NCBI GenBank assembly: GCA_964485695.1
Contig: CAZAKZ010000011.1
Coordinates: 8,649-72,648, forward strand
Reading direction: 5' to 3'
DNA length: 64,000 nucleotides
Source of the DNA: CAZAKZ01 sp964485695
Lineage (GTDB): Bacteria > Planctomycetota > JAFGQW01
The stretch's first letter is position 1; each line of letters begins with the position of its first letter. The notes below the pieces were generated by a model. The model had not been told where the DNA came from, ran no database searches, and was given only the letters and a program-made list of their open reading frames with translations. Positions 27,147 to 35,500 of the stretch are shown in pieces. The position numbers and the translations under genes are program-made.

Positions 27147-27977
27147 ATGAATCCACTGCACGTTCCGCTGGCCGCCATGCTTCTCGTCCTTTTCCTCTCT
27201 TCCCAGGCGCGAACCCAGGACCCGGCCGAAAAGAAGGCCGACGACAAGGCCGACCGGGGGAGGAAGATCCTCCAGGAGGCCCTGGACAAGCGGGGTGGAA
27301 GGAAGGCCCTCGAGGCCATCCGGGATTTCGTGCTCACCCTCGAGGGAAAGCGTGAGGCCGGGCAGAATCAGCCCATGGCGGTCCAGGCCGTGCGCAAGGT
27401 GCTGTACGGTGAAACGTCGTGTCTGTTGGATGATACGACCGCCACTGCCGGAGGATTCCGGATGCGGTGGAAGATCACGATTAGCGGGAACCAGGGATAC
27501 AAGCAGACAAGAATCGGAGGGGGTCGCATGTCCCCCCAGGCCGTGGCAAGGCACTGGGCAGGACACCACCGCTCCACCCTGGGCATTCTCCGGGCGCTGC
27601 TCGATCAAGGGAGCCGGTTCACCTTCGTGAGCAAGGACAAGGTCGAGGTCAAGATCAAGGACAGGGACAAGGACAAGGTCGAGATCATCGAAACCGAGGT
27701 GGTGCGGATCTTCAGAAAAGGGGAACCCCCTCTGGACGTGGATGTGGATCCGGATACGGGTTACTTTCTCCGCGTGCGCTGGAAGGAGCGACCGCGGTCC
27801 GGTGCCCAACCCGAGGCCATGGAGATCCTCTACGGTGAATTTAGGAGTCTCGAAGGGCTGAAGGGCATGCCGATCCGGGCGGTTTTCCGAAATCCAGGCA
27901 AGGCGAAGGACACCCGCAAGACCGTGTCCATGAAGGTGAACACCGGTCTTACCATGAAGGACTTCCCCCTGCAATGA
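27147..27977 (+). CDS. Secreted protein of unknown function, possibly LolA/outer-membrane-lipoprotein-sorting-like
   Basis: 276 residues with a signal peptide (MNPLHVPLAAMLLVLFLSSQ). The mature part begins with a charged helix (KKADDKADRGRKILQEALDKR), then GGRKALEAIRDFVLTLEGK. Alternating strands follow (VRKVLYGETSCLLDD, FRMRWKITISGNQGY), which resembles the half-barrel LolA-like family often seen in planctomycete genomes. A highly charged patch (KDKVEVKIKDRDKDKVEIIE) sits in the middle, and a strand pair PPLDVDVDPDTGYFLRVRW follows. A strong AGGAGG precedes the ATG. The gene stands alone between two inverted copies of a ~106-bp repeat. The function is not known. Confidence 0.75.
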   Translation: MNPLHVPLAAMLLVLFLSSQARTQDPAEKKADDKADRGRKILQEALDKRGGRKALEAIRDFVLTLEGKREAGQNQPMAVQAVRKVLYGETSCLLDDTTATAGGFRMRWKITISGNQGYKQTRIGGGRMSPQAVARHWAGHHRSTLGILRALLDQGSRFTFVSKDKVEVKIKDRDKDKVEIIETEVVRIFRKGEPPLDVDVDPDTGYFLRVRWKERPRSGAQPEAMEILYGEFRSLEGLKGMPIRAVFRNPGKAKDTRKTVSMKVNTGLTMKDFPLQ

Positions 27978-28015
27978 GTCCTCCGGACCCGCATTTCGGG
28001 AACCCATTCAGTTCG

Positions 28016-28121
28016 ACTGGAAAGGGCTGAGTGACCGGAAACGGGGTCATCCGACCCGTTTCAGCCGGTTGAAAAGCCGTGAATGTCCCCTGATCTGGAC
28101 AGATCTTGCCTTTCAGCCGGG
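28016..28121 (+). repeat. Right copy of the ~106-bp structured inverted repeat
   Basis: This is the plus-strand partner of 26954-27059. It can fold a perfect eight-pair hairpin, GAAACGGG (28038-28045) with CCCGTTTC (28055-28062) and a nine-base loop. The left copy keeps the same hairpin with a bulge (AAACGtGG with CCTGTTT). A second overlapping hairpin TTTCA-N6-TGAAA is conserved in both. It lies between two convergent genes, the secreted-protein gene and cutA, where a bidirectional terminator would be useful. Confidence 0.65.
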
Positions 28122-28138
28122 CGTCCATCCTCCCCGGC

Positions 28139-28444
28139 CTAGCCCCCGCCCTTCCGGACCCAGTCCATGTAGTCGCTACTCCCGCCCACCGGCTCCAGGG
28201 CCACCACCTCGGGCACCTCGTACGGGTGGAGGGCCTTCACCCGGGTGGTGAAGGCCTCCAGGCCCGCGGCCGGGACTTTGGCGATGAGCAGCGCCTCGCT
28301 GTCCGCCTCCTGCCGGCCCTGCCAGACGTAGTGGCTGGTCACGCCCGGGACCACGTTGATGCAGGCCGCAAGGCGCTCCTGCACCAGGGTCCTGGCCAGG
28401 TCGTCGGCCCGGTCGGGCGGTGCCGTGACGAGGACGATGCGCAT
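28139..28444 (-). CDS. cutA: CutA divalent-ion tolerance protein
   Basis: 101 residues, full-length for CutA. It begins MRIVLVTAPPDRADDLARTL and carries the family stretch LAACINVVPGVTSHYVWQG, followed by EALLIAKVPAAGLEAF and HPYEVPEVVALEP. CutA proteins form small PII-like trimers; involvement in copper or other metal tolerance is reported for some, but the biochemical role is uncertain. It sits 10 bases downstream of the SurA-like chaperone gene on the same strand, so the two probably form an operon. It is convergent with the secreted-protein gene across the right repeat copy. Confidence 0.93.
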   Translation of the reverse strand: MRIVLVTAPPDRADDLARTLVQERLAACINVVPGVTSHYVWQGRQEADSEALLIAKVPAAGLEAFTTRVKALHPYEVPEVVALEPVGGSSDYMDWVRKGGG

Positions 28445-28454
28445 GGGGGCGCCC

Positions 28455-30110
28455 CTACTTCCGCTGGACGATCTTCGCCATGTTGGTCAGCTGCTCCTGG
28501 AGCTTCTGGATCTCCACAGGAGAGGGCTGGCGATCCCGGTCCTCCTTGAAGAGCTCGTCCTTCACCTTCTCGAAGGATGTCTTTTCTCTTTGGATCAGCT
28601 TCACGACGTGAAAACCATGGGGGCTCGAGACAGGCTCGCTGGCGACCTCGCCGGGCTTCAGGGCTTTCACCACCTCGTGGAATTCAGGGCTGATGCGCTG
28701 GCTGCTGTAGCCGTTGATGATCCCGCCGCGTTCGCCCGTGAATTTCTCGTCGCTGTATTCCCGGGCCAGCTTGGTGAAGTCGCCTCCGGCCTTGAGGTCC
28801 TGGATCACCTTCATGGCCTTGCCCCGGATCTCCTTCTCGAGGACGGACTTCAGGGTTTTCTCCCGCACCTGGGGGTACTGGGTGGAGATCAGGATGATGG
28901 AGACGGCCTTCTTTGTGCCCTTGGGGGTGGTGACCTTCTTGACCAGCTGGACCAGGTGGACGCCGAAGGGGGTGGGGATGGGATCGGAGACGCCGCCCGG
29001 CTCCAGACGCTCCAGGGCGCTCGAGATCTGCGGCACCTTTTCTCCCGACTTGAACGAATCCCAGAGGCCACCCTTGTCCCGGGTGAGCGGGTCCTGGCTG
29101 TGCGTCTTGGCCAGGGCGGCGAAATCGGCGCCCTGGGTGAGCTGGGCCTTCAGGGTTTTGACCTGGGTCAGGACCTTGTCCCGGTCCTTGTCGGTGAAGG
29201 CCAGGAAGATGTGGCGGGCCGAGTAGGCGGTGTCGAACTCCGCGGGCTCGATCTTGGCCGCGACACAGCCCTCCTTCACCTTGAAGGGGCCGAGGATATC
29301 GCCGATGGTGCCGGCTTCCACCGCGGCCTCGAATTCCTTTCCAAAGCGGTTCTTCCAGAACTCGCCCAGCTTTCCGCCGCCCGACTTGGACCAGTCGTCC
29401 GAGAACTTTCCGGCCAGCATGCCGAAGTCCTCTCCGCCGCGCACCCGGGCAGCCAGCTTGTCCGCCGTGTCCTTGGCTTCCTTCTCGATCCTGTCGATCT
29501 GGAGGTAGTGTTCCTTCTCGGAGTAGCGGCTGGCGAAGCGCTCGTCGTTCAAGTTGGTGGTGAAGACGATGTGCGCCACCTTGAACATCTCGCCGTCCTG
29601 GCCGTACTTCTGCTCGAAGGTCTGCTTCAGGGAGTCGTAGTCCGGCTTCTTCTTGGCGCGAACCAGCTGGGCCCAGAGATTCTCGTTGGAGTGGTAGTCC
29701 CGCATGTAGGCCAGGGTGTTCGCGAGGGTGGTGCCCTGGCGTTTCAGCATCTCATCGGCCGCCTTCTCGTCGTTGTTGAACCGGCCGAGGAAGTTCTTCT
29801 TCCACTCGTCCACCTTCTTCTGCACTTCCTTGGCGTCGACGGCGATATTGAGGCGTTTGGCCTCCTGCTTGGCCAGCTTCGCCTTGACCATCTGACCCAG
29901 CAGGTTCTGGCCATACTGTCTGAACAGGGCCTCGTGGACCTCCTTCAGGGTGATGACTTCCCCGTTGACCACGGCGGCCGCGCCTTCGGGCAGCGGTGTT
30001 TCCTGGGGGGGTGCGCCCGTACCGGGCTGGGCCCAGGCGCCGAGGACCGGGACCAGGATCAGGGCTGCCAGGATGAAACAGTTCTTGGGATTCAAGGGCG
30101 TGTTCCTCAT
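28455..30110 (-). CDS. Periplasmic multi-parvulin peptidyl-prolyl isomerase/chaperone (SurA/PpiD-like)
   Basis: 551 residues with signal peptide (NCFILAALILVPVLGAWA). After a ~140-residue N-terminal chaperone-like helical part come three parvulin-type modules, about 180-285 (KVAHIVFTT ... GEDFGMLAGKFSDD), 298-395 (ARHIFLAFTDK ... ADFAALAKTHSQD, GVHLVQLVKK) and 406-515 (VSIILISTQ ... GGDFTKLAREYSDE, GFHVVKLIQRE). Modules two and three look canonical; the first has a long insertion. It is expected to help fold outer-membrane and exported proteins. cutA follows 10 bases downstream. A possible promoter, TTGCCC-N18-TATACT, lies upstream at 30183-30212. Confidence 0.88.
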   Translation of the reverse strand: MRNTPLNPKNCFILAALILVPVLGAWAQPGTGAPPQETPLPEGAAAVVNGEVITLKEVHEALFRQYGQNLLGQMVKAKLAKQEAKRLNIAVDAKEVQKKVDEWKKNFLGRFNNDEKAADEMLKRQGTTLANTLAYMRDYHSNENLWAQLVRAKKKPDYDSLKQTFEQKYGQDGEMFKVAHIVFTTNLNDERFASRYSEKEHYLQIDRIEKEAKDTADKLAARVRGGEDFGMLAGKFSDDWSKSGGGKLGEFWKNRFGKEFEAAVEAGTIGDILGPFKVKEGCVAAKIEPAEFDTAYSARHIFLAFTDKDRDKVLTQVKTLKAQLTQGADFAALAKTHSQDPLTRDKGGLWDSFKSGEKVPQISSALERLEPGGVSDPIPTPFGVHLVQLVKKVTTPKGTKKAVSIILISTQYPQVREKTLKSVLEKEIRGKAMKVIQDLKAGGDFTKLAREYSDEKFTGERGGIINGYSSQRISPEFHEVVKALKPGEVASEPVSSPHGFHVVKLIQREKTSFEKVKDELFKEDRDRQPSPVEIQKLQEQLTNMAKIVQRK

Positions 30111-30182
30111 TGGTTTTCAAGCACTCCTATATCTGGGTGAAACCACAAACATCTGGAAATCGACATCGAAATCGGAGGAAAG

Positions 30183-30212
30183 AGTATAGATCACGAAGCC
30201 GTGAAGGGGCAA
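30183..30212 (-). promoter_or_regulatory. Candidate sigma-70 promoter for the SurA-like/cutA operon
   Basis: On the minus strand TTGCCC (30207-30212) and TATACT (30183-30188) are separated by 18 bases, followed by a ~65-base leader to ATG 30110. Five of six -10 positions match the consensus. It sits in the gap after the rhomboid gene end (30248), so it would transcribe the chaperone and cutA independently of the rhomboid gene. Confidence 0.4.
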
Positions 30213-30247
30213 GTCAAGGCCGGGGTTCAGGAGGGGAATCGGATCTT

Positions 30248-30928
30248 TCAGTCGGGCGCGGGTAGGTCCCGCCGGCGGATCCACCACGACGTCAGGGCGC
30301 CGGCGAGAAAACCTCCGATATGGGCCCACCAGGCCACGCCGCCGCCGTCCATGGCGCCCAGGGAGCCCACGCCCTGGAAGAGCTGCAGCACGAACCAGAA
30401 GCCCAGGAACAGGTAGGCCGGCACCTCCACGGCCTGGATGAGGATGAAGATGAACACCACCGCCACGACCCGCGCCCGGGGATAGAAGATCAGATAGCTG
30501 CCCAGAATCCCGGCAATGGCGCCGCTGGCACCGATGGTGTGGATCTCCGAGGACGGGTCCAGGAGGGCCTGGAGAAGGGAGCCGGCCATGCCGCACCCCA
30601 GATAGAAGAAGACGAATCGAACGTGGCCCAGGCGGTCCTCCACGTTGTCGCCGAAGATGTAGAGGTAGAGCATGTTGCCCAGGAGATGGAGCCACCCGCC
30701 ATGGAGGAACATACAGGTGATCAGCGTGGCGAGGCGGCCAGGCAAGGAGCCGGGGCCCGCGCCGAAGAGCTGGGCGGGGGCCATGCCGAACCGGTCGATG
30801 AAGAGATCCAGCCGGTCCTCGGGCAGGAGGGCCTGGTAGAGGAAGAGCAGCGTGCAGCTTCCGATCAGGACGGAATTGACGACCGGAAAGTGGCGGGAGG
30901 GGATGGTGTCCTTGATGGGGAAAAACAA
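30248..30928 (-). CDS. Rhomboid-family intramembrane serine protease
   Basis: 226 residues with six hydrophobic helices. The catalytic serine is in GASGAIAG (Ser135), the catalytic histidine in AHIGGFLAG (His203), and the oxyanion-hole region HGGWLHLLGNMLYLYIFG supplies His81 and Asn85. These match the bacterial GlpG/rhomboid core. It cleaves transmembrane or membrane-anchored substrates within the inner membrane; the substrate is unknown. It starts five bases after the stop of the pseudouridine-synthase gene, so the two are co-transcribed. MFFPIKD is a common start for planctomycete and firmicute rhomboids. Confidence 0.92.
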   Translation of the reverse strand: MFFPIKDTIPSRHFPVVNSVLIGSCTLLFLYQALLPEDRLDLFIDRFGMAPAQLFGAGPGSLPGRLATLITCMFLHGGWLHLLGNMLYLYIFGDNVEDRLGHVRFVFFYLGCGMAGSLLQALLDPSSEIHTIGASGAIAGILGSYLIFYPRARVVAVVFIFILIQAVEVPAYLFLGFWFVLQLFQGVGSLGAMDGGGVAWWAHIGGFLAGALTSWWIRRRDLPAPD

Positions 30929-30933
30929 CTGTG

Positions 30934-31944
30934 TCAGCCCGATCTTTCGCTAGCGGCGCCGTGGCCGTTCACCGACTCGATGCCCGCCGCCTTCATGAAC
31001 GCTCGCATGTCCTCGGGCAGATCCGCCTCCAGGGAGACGAATCGATCCAGAAACACGTGATAGAACCGGAGCTTCCGGTTGTGCAGGGCCTGGCGGGCGA
31101 TTTTTCCGGCCGGGCGGCTCCGGGAATCGCCGTACACGGGATCCGCCACCACGGGATGGCCGATATGGTCCAGGTGGACGCGGATCTGGTGCGTGCGGCC
31201 CTGGAGGGGAAGGGCGGCCACCAGGGTATGGGCAGGCCCCCGGGCCAGGACCCGATACCGGGTCCGGGCCTTGAGGCCGTCGGAGCGCACTTCCCGGCGC
31301 ATGCGGTGGTCGCCCCGGCGGCTCGGACCTATGGGCCCGTCCACCCGGCCCGCATCCGCCTCCACCACGCCTTCGACAATGGCGAGATACTCCTTTTCCA
31401 CCAGCCGATTCAGGAACTGAAATGACAGTGACGGTCGGATCCGGTCGTCCTTGGATACCAGGAGAACCCCGCTGGTCTCGCGATCCAGGCGGTGGCAGAG
31501 CTTGGGCACGATGTCGGCTTCGGGGTCGTCCGGACGCCGGTAGCGCAGGTGCAGGGCGTTGATGAGTGTATTGAACAGGTGCCGGCCCACCGGATGCACC
31601 ACGATGCCCGGCTGCTTGTCGAGGGCGACCAGGTGATCGTCCTCGTAGAGGATATTCAGGGGAATCCGGTCGTGGTGGACCTCGGCCTCCAGGGGGCCGA
31701 GATCGGCGTGGATCCGATCTCCCACCCGGACTTTAACGCCTCCCTTCCGCGGGACGCCGTTCAGGATCACGTGGCCCTGGCTGCACCGGGACTTCAGCCG
31801 GGTCCGGGAGCGCCAGGTGACGTAGCGTTTCAGCAGGGCGTCCAGGCGCATGCCCGCCTCGCCCGCAGATACCACGAGGTCCACCTCGGTGATCGGCCGG
31901 CCCAGATCGAGAGGGCCTCCGTCCTTGTTCCGGATCAAACCCAT
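30934..31944 (-). CDS. rluD: RluA/RluD-family RNA pseudouridine synthase
   Basis: 336 residues. An N-terminal S4 RNA-binding domain (about 30-85; MRLDALLKRYVTW, RSRCSQGHVILNG-like) is followed by the catalytic domain with HRLDRETSGVLL, whose Asp154 is the nucleophilic residue. The closing motifs LPLQGRTHQIRVHLDHIGHPVVADPVYG are canonical. It isomerises uridine to pseudouridine in 23S rRNA or tRNA; RluD is the nearest guess because of the S4 domain, but RluC cannot be excluded. It heads a two-gene unit with the rhomboid protease. Confidence 0.88.
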   Translation of the reverse strand: MGLIRNKDGGPLDLGRPITEVDLVVSAGEAGMRLDALLKRYVTWRSRTRLKSRCSQGHVILNGVPRKGGVKVRVGDRIHADLGPLEAEVHHDRIPLNILYEDDHLVALDKQPGIVVHPVGRHLFNTLINALHLRYRRPDDPEADIVPKLCHRLDRETSGVLLVSKDDRIRPSLSFQFLNRLVEKEYLAIVEGVVEADAGRVDGPIGPSRRGDHRMRREVRSDGLKARTRYRVLARGPAHTLVAALPLQGRTHQIRVHLDHIGHPVVADPVYGDSRSRPAGKIARQALHNRKLRFYHVFLDRFVSLEADLPEDMRAFMKAAGIESVNGHGAASERSG

Positions 31945-31971
31945 TCCTATACCATGCCAGAGATGCGGAGA

Positions 31972-32050
31972 ATTGGGGACAGGTCCTTGATTCTAGTAAG
32001 GTATCTGTCTCCCATTTTCCAAAAAAGGTATCTGTCCCCATTTTTCCCCT
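31972..32050. repeat. REP-like cluster of three GGGGACAG/CTGTCCCC repeats
   Basis: One inverted and two direct copies are visible: TTGGGGACAGGTCCTT at 31973-31988, AAGGTATCTGTCTCCC starting at 31998 and AAGGTATCTGTCCCC starting at 32025. The two direct copies are followed by CATTTTCC and ATTTTTCC. This GGGGACAG-plus-ACC[TT] motif resembles the repeats found beside REP-associated tyrosine transposases (RAYT) in many bacteria. No transposase gene is present here, so this is at most a relic or a non-autonomous unit. It sits 85-160 bases upstream of the XRE regulator. Confidence 0.5.
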
Positions 32051-32134
32051 TTATGATCTTCAAGGTAGACTGCTCTGTTTCACCGGGTCCGGCAAGGCTC
32101 CGGATCCCGCTACCCGAAGAGGGGAGGGCCGCTC

Positions 32135-32812
32135 GTGGTCCGAGGCCGCTCAAAACGATCAAAAAAGAAGACTGCCAAGTCCTCAAAAAGAACCCCGGGC
32201 CGGGTACCGGAAAGGGATTTTGCCGCGCTGCTCGTGGCGCATATCGAATCCACCGGCATCACCAAGGCCGAACTGGCCCGGGCCATCCAGACCCGACCCC
32301 AGTACATCCGGGAGATCGAGACCCGGAGGAAACCGCCTCCCACCCTGGACAAGGTGGAGATCCTGGCCGATGCGCTGGGCCTTTCCGGCACTCCGCGGGA
32401 CCTGTTCCTGGCCCGGGCCCGGGAGGGGCGCACCAAGCCGGAATCGCGGAAATACTTCCGGAACCTGGAAGACGCCTTTTCCAGGCTCATGGATATCTTT
32501 TCCGTGAATGCCGATGCGCGCAACGCCGTCCGCAAGGGCAAGTTCAACGTTCTGGTGGACCACATCCAGGACGCCTTCATGGATGCAGGCAAGGTGAAGA
32601 GCGAGAAGGACTTCGTGCCCATCCTCCAGGTCCTCCGCTACAGCGCTTTCCTCAAGGAGCTCCTCGAAGGTCTGGATACCCTGCGCGAGGACCACACCTC
32701 CGAGGACCTCGACTGGGTTCAGACCGAGCTTCTGAAACAGCTGGAGCGGATGGTGGGTCTCAGGAAGGGGGAGCAGGAGATATTCCAGAAGCTGGCCCGC
32801 AAGCGAAAATAA
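32135..32812 (+). CDS. XRE-type helix-turn-helix regulator with a helical C-terminal domain
   Basis: 225 residues from GTG 32135 (GGGGAGGG just upstream). A very basic N-terminal tail (RSKRSKKKTAKSSKR) precedes an HTH_3 domain at ~30-90: ITKAELARAIQTRPQYIREI, with ETRRKPPPTLDKVEILADAL. The C-terminal ~130 residues are all-helical and charged with no recognised ligand domain. It probably binds DNA as a dimer and could control the neighbouring genes. It follows a REP-like repeat cluster, and its last codons and stop are tandemly duplicated (see 32798-32827). Confidence 0.8.
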   Translation: MVRGRSKRSKKKTAKSSKRTPGRVPERDFAALLVAHIESTGITKAELARAIQTRPQYIREIETRRKPPPTLDKVEILADALGLSGTPRDLFLARAREGRTKPESRKYFRNLEDAFSRLMDIFSVNADARNAVRKGKFNVLVDHIQDAFMDAGKVKSEKDFVPILQVLRYSAFLKELLEGLDTLREDHTSEDLDWVQTELLKQLERMVGLRKGEQEIFQKLARKRK

Positions 32813-32827
32813 CGCAAGCGAAAATGA
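32798..32827 (+). repeat. 15-bp tandem duplication across the stop codon of the XRE gene
   Basis: The unit CGCAAGCGAAAATAA at 32798-32812 is repeated as CGCAAGCGAAAATGA at 32813-32827. The first unit contains the last four codons and TAA stop of the XRE gene; the second restates them with TGA. It ends 13 bases before the TrmH-type start. Confidence 0.7.
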
Positions 32828-32840
32828 ATTGAACCCATCC

Positions 32841-33626
32841 ATGCTTTCCCGGCGAAAGCTCCGCCTTCTGAAGGGCCTGCACCATCCCCGGGGACGCCGG
32901 CGTCACGGCCTCTTCCTGGTGGAAGGTCCCCGCGGGGTGGCGGAGGCCGTCCAGTCCGGCTGGCCCCTCGAGGAGGTCTTTCTGGACCCTGCCGCGTCCC
33001 CCGGCCTCCGGGCCGACCTGGTGGCGCGGTTGAAGGACCAAGGCGTACCCAGGATCCCGGTGACCCGGGAGGACCTCCTGGAGGTGACGGACACGGTGAC
33101 GCCGCAGCCGGTCCTGGCCACGGCCCGTATGCGGACGCCGGACCTGGACCGGGCCCTGGACACCCGCACCGGTCCTGTTCTGGTGGTGGCCGGGGTCCAG
33201 GATCCGGGCAACCTCGGTGCGCTGCTCCGGACCGCGGACGCCTTTGCCTGCTCGCCGGTGCTGCTGCTCAAGGGTACGGCCGACCCCTACAATCCCAAGG
33301 CGGTGCGCGGGGCCATGGGCGCTCTCTTCCACGTGGAGGTGGGGACGGACCTGGATGTGGCCGCGGGCCTCTCCCTGCTGTCCCATCACGGCTTCCGGCT
33401 CATTGCGGCCGTGCCCCACGGGGGCGTCGACCCCCGGCGCCTCGCCCAGGGTGGAAAGCAGGCGCTCTGTGTGGGCGGGGAAGGGGGGGGCCTCTCCGCC
33501 GACCTGGTGAGCCGGGCCGCACAGCGGGTGACGGTGCACACCCCGGGTCAGGCCGAGAGTCTGAACGTGGTCGTGGCCGCCGGGATCCTGCTGCACCGGC
33601 TGGTCAATCCTCCATCGGCATCTTGA
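32841..33626 (+). CDS. TrmH/SpoU-family rRNA/tRNA 2'-O-methyltransferase
   Basis: 261 residues from ATG 32841; an in-frame TTG at 32829 is less likely. The N-terminal substrate-binding part SRRKLRLLKGLHHPRGRRRH and LFLVEGPRGVAEAV matches SpoU_sub_bind. The knotted SPOUT domain carries GVQDPGNLGALLRTADAF (motif 1), LCVGGEGGGLSADLV (motif 2) and PGQAESLNVVVAAGIL (motif 3), the set of residues for SAM binding in the trefoil knot. It methylates a ribose 2'-OH, probably in 23S rRNA; the exact site is unknown. Its 3' end overlaps the convergent hutU by 23 bases. Confidence 0.92.
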   Translation: MLSRRKLRLLKGLHHPRGRRRHGLFLVEGPRGVAEAVQSGWPLEEVFLDPAASPGLRADLVARLKDQGVPRIPVTREDLLEVTDTVTPQPVLATARMRTPDLDRALDTRTGPVLVVAGVQDPGNLGALLRTADAFACSPVLLLKGTADPYNPKAVRGAMGALFHVEVGTDLDVAAGLSLLSHHGFRLIAAVPHGGVDPRRLAQGGKQALCVGGEGGGLSADLVSRAAQRVTVHTPGQAESLNVVVAAGILLHRLVNPPSAS

Positions 33627-35259
33627 TCCCGTGGGTTTTGCCGAACTCCCGGGCCTTTTCCTCTCCTGAATCCGCGTGGCGCACGATGCCGAGACCGGGA
33701 TCACAGGTGAAGACCCGCCGGGCCCGGGCGGCCATCTCATCGGTGCCGTCCAGGCAGGTGACCTGTCCGGCATGGATGGAGTTGCCGATGCCCACGCCCC
33801 CGCCGTGGTGGACGCTCACCCAGGTGGCGCCCGCGGCGGTATTCAGCAGGGCGTTGAGGATGGGCCAGTCGGCCACCGCATCCGTGCCGTCCAGCATGGC
33901 CTCGGTCTCCCGGTTGGGGGAGGCCACGGACCCGGTGTCCAGGTGGTCGCGGCCCACCACGATGGGGGCCGAGATCTCCCCGGACTTCACCATGGAATTG
34001 ATGATGTCCGCGAACCGGGCGCGTTCGTGGTAACCCAGCCAGCAGATGCGAGCCGGCAGGCCCTGGAAGGGCACGCGCTTCCGGGCCAGCTCGATCCACC
34101 GGGTGAGGAGCTTGTCGTCGGCGAATTCCTGGAGGATCACCTGGTCGGTCTTGTAGATGTCCTCGGGATCGCCCGACAAGGCCACCCAGCGGAAGGGTCC
34201 GCGGCCCTCGCAGAACATGGGACGGATGTAGGACGGTACGAAACCGGGAAAGGCAAAGGCGTCCTCGATGCCGGCGTCAAATGCCTGGCCCCGCAGGTTG
34301 TTGCCGTAATCGAAGGTGATGGAGCCCCGCTTCATCAGCTCCAGCATGCAGCAGACGTGCTCGGCCATGGAGTCCATGGCCCGGGTGATGTAGTCCTGGG
34401 GGCTGGAGTGCCTGAGGGCCAGGGCTTCCTCGTACGATAAGCCATGAGGCACGTAGCCGTTGAGGTTGTCGTGAGCGCTGGTCTGGTCGGTGAGGAGCTC
34501 GGGCACCACGTCGCGGTGAATCATGCGGGTGAGAAGGTCCACCTGGTTGCCGTGATAGCCGATGCTCCACGCCTTGCCCTGGGACCGGGCGACCAGGGCC
34601 TTTTCTATGGCCTTGTCGACGTCCTCTTCCACCTCGTCCAGGTATCCGGTGTCCAGGCGTCGCTGCAGGCGTTCTGAATTTACCTCCGCGCCCAGGTAGA
34701 CAGCGCCGAGGAGGGTGGCGGACAGGGGCTGGGCGCCGCTCATGCCGCCCAGGCCGCCGCTCACCACGAGGCGGCCCTTGGCCTCGCCCTCGAAGTGCTG
34801 GCGAAAGACCTCGGCAAAGGTCTCGTACGTGCCCTGGACAATGCCCTGGGATCCGATGTAGATCCAGCTCCCGGCCGTCATCTGGCCGTACATGATGAGG
34901 CCCCGGTCCTCGAGGTCCCGGAAGTGTTCCCAGCTGGCCCACCGCGGCACGAGGTTGGAATTGGCGATGATAACCCGAGGGCTCCAGGTGTGCGTGCGAA
35001 AGACCCCCACCGGTTTCCCCGACTGAACGACCAGGGTTTCATCCTCTTCGAGGTTCACCAGGCTCCGGGAAATGGCCTCGAAGCATTCCCAGTTTCGTGC
35101 CGCCTTGCCGGACCCGCCGTAAATGACCAGGTTCTCCCAGTCCTCGGCCACGTTGGGGTCGAGGTTATTTCGAATCATCCGGTAAGGGGCTTCTATTTGC
35201 CAGTTCTTGCAGGTGAGCTGGGTGCCCGTCGGTGCCTGGACGGGTTGACGTTCGGTCAT
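33604..35259 (-). CDS. hutU: Urocanate hydratase
   Basis: 551 residues from ATG 35259 (GAGGAG upstream; the frame runs open to 35337), the normal urocanase size. It converts urocanate to imidazolone propionate in histidine degradation, using a tightly bound NAD+. Family sequence is clear throughout: WENLVIYGGSGKAARNW, IYIGSQGIVQGTYETF, the NAD-binding GGLGGMSGAQPLSATLLG and GWVSVHHGGGVGIGNSIH-like ending (ATWVSVHHGGGVGIGNSIHA). No hutH, hutI or hutG is adjacent, so the pathway genes must be elsewhere or this step is used alone. Confidence 0.96.
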   Translation of the reverse strand: MTERQPVQAPTGTQLTCKNWQIEAPYRMIRNNLDPNVAEDWENLVIYGGSGKAARNWECFEAISRSLVNLEEDETLVVQSGKPVGVFRTHTWSPRVIIANSNLVPRWASWEHFRDLEDRGLIMYGQMTAGSWIYIGSQGIVQGTYETFAEVFRQHFEGEAKGRLVVSGGLGGMSGAQPLSATLLGAVYLGAEVNSERLQRRLDTGYLDEVEEDVDKAIEKALVARSQGKAWSIGYHGNQVDLLTRMIHRDVVPELLTDQTSAHDNLNGYVPHGLSYEEALALRHSSPQDYITRAMDSMAEHVCCMLELMKRGSITFDYGNNLRGQAFDAGIEDAFAFPGFVPSYIRPMFCEGRGPFRWVALSGDPEDIYKTDQVILQEFADDKLLTRWIELARKRVPFQGLPARICWLGYHERARFADIINSMVKSGEISAPIVVGRDHLDTGSVASPNRETEAMLDGTDAVADWPILNALLNTAAGATWVSVHHGGGVGIGNSIHAGQVTCLDGTDEMAARARRVFTCDPGLGIVRHADSGEEKAREFGKTHGIKMPMED

Positions 35260-35500
35260 GGTTGACTCCTCGTATACCGCGCGAGCGGTGCTCGGTCCCG
35301 GAGATGCCGGAACGGGGCTCTCGAGCCCACGGGACAATCCCGGACCCCAGGAGCCGGGTTAAGTATAGAATCTTCAGGTTCCATTCCCAGAGATGGAAAG
35401 AGGGGTAGGGAATCTTTTTTGCGGAAATCGCTTTTCGGCCCCGGGGCGGGCGGGAAAGATGTGTCCTTCAAGTCCAGAGGAGCCCCAGAGGAACTGTTGC

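Noticed and set aside
26954..28121. Composite transposon around the 27147-27977 gene
   Set aside because: Inverted repeats are present but no transposase, target-site duplication or atypical gene composition is visible, so I report only the repeat pair.
28356..30140. 594-codon plus-strand ORF opposite the SurA-like gene
   Set aside because: Shadow of a gene with three recognisable parvulin modules.
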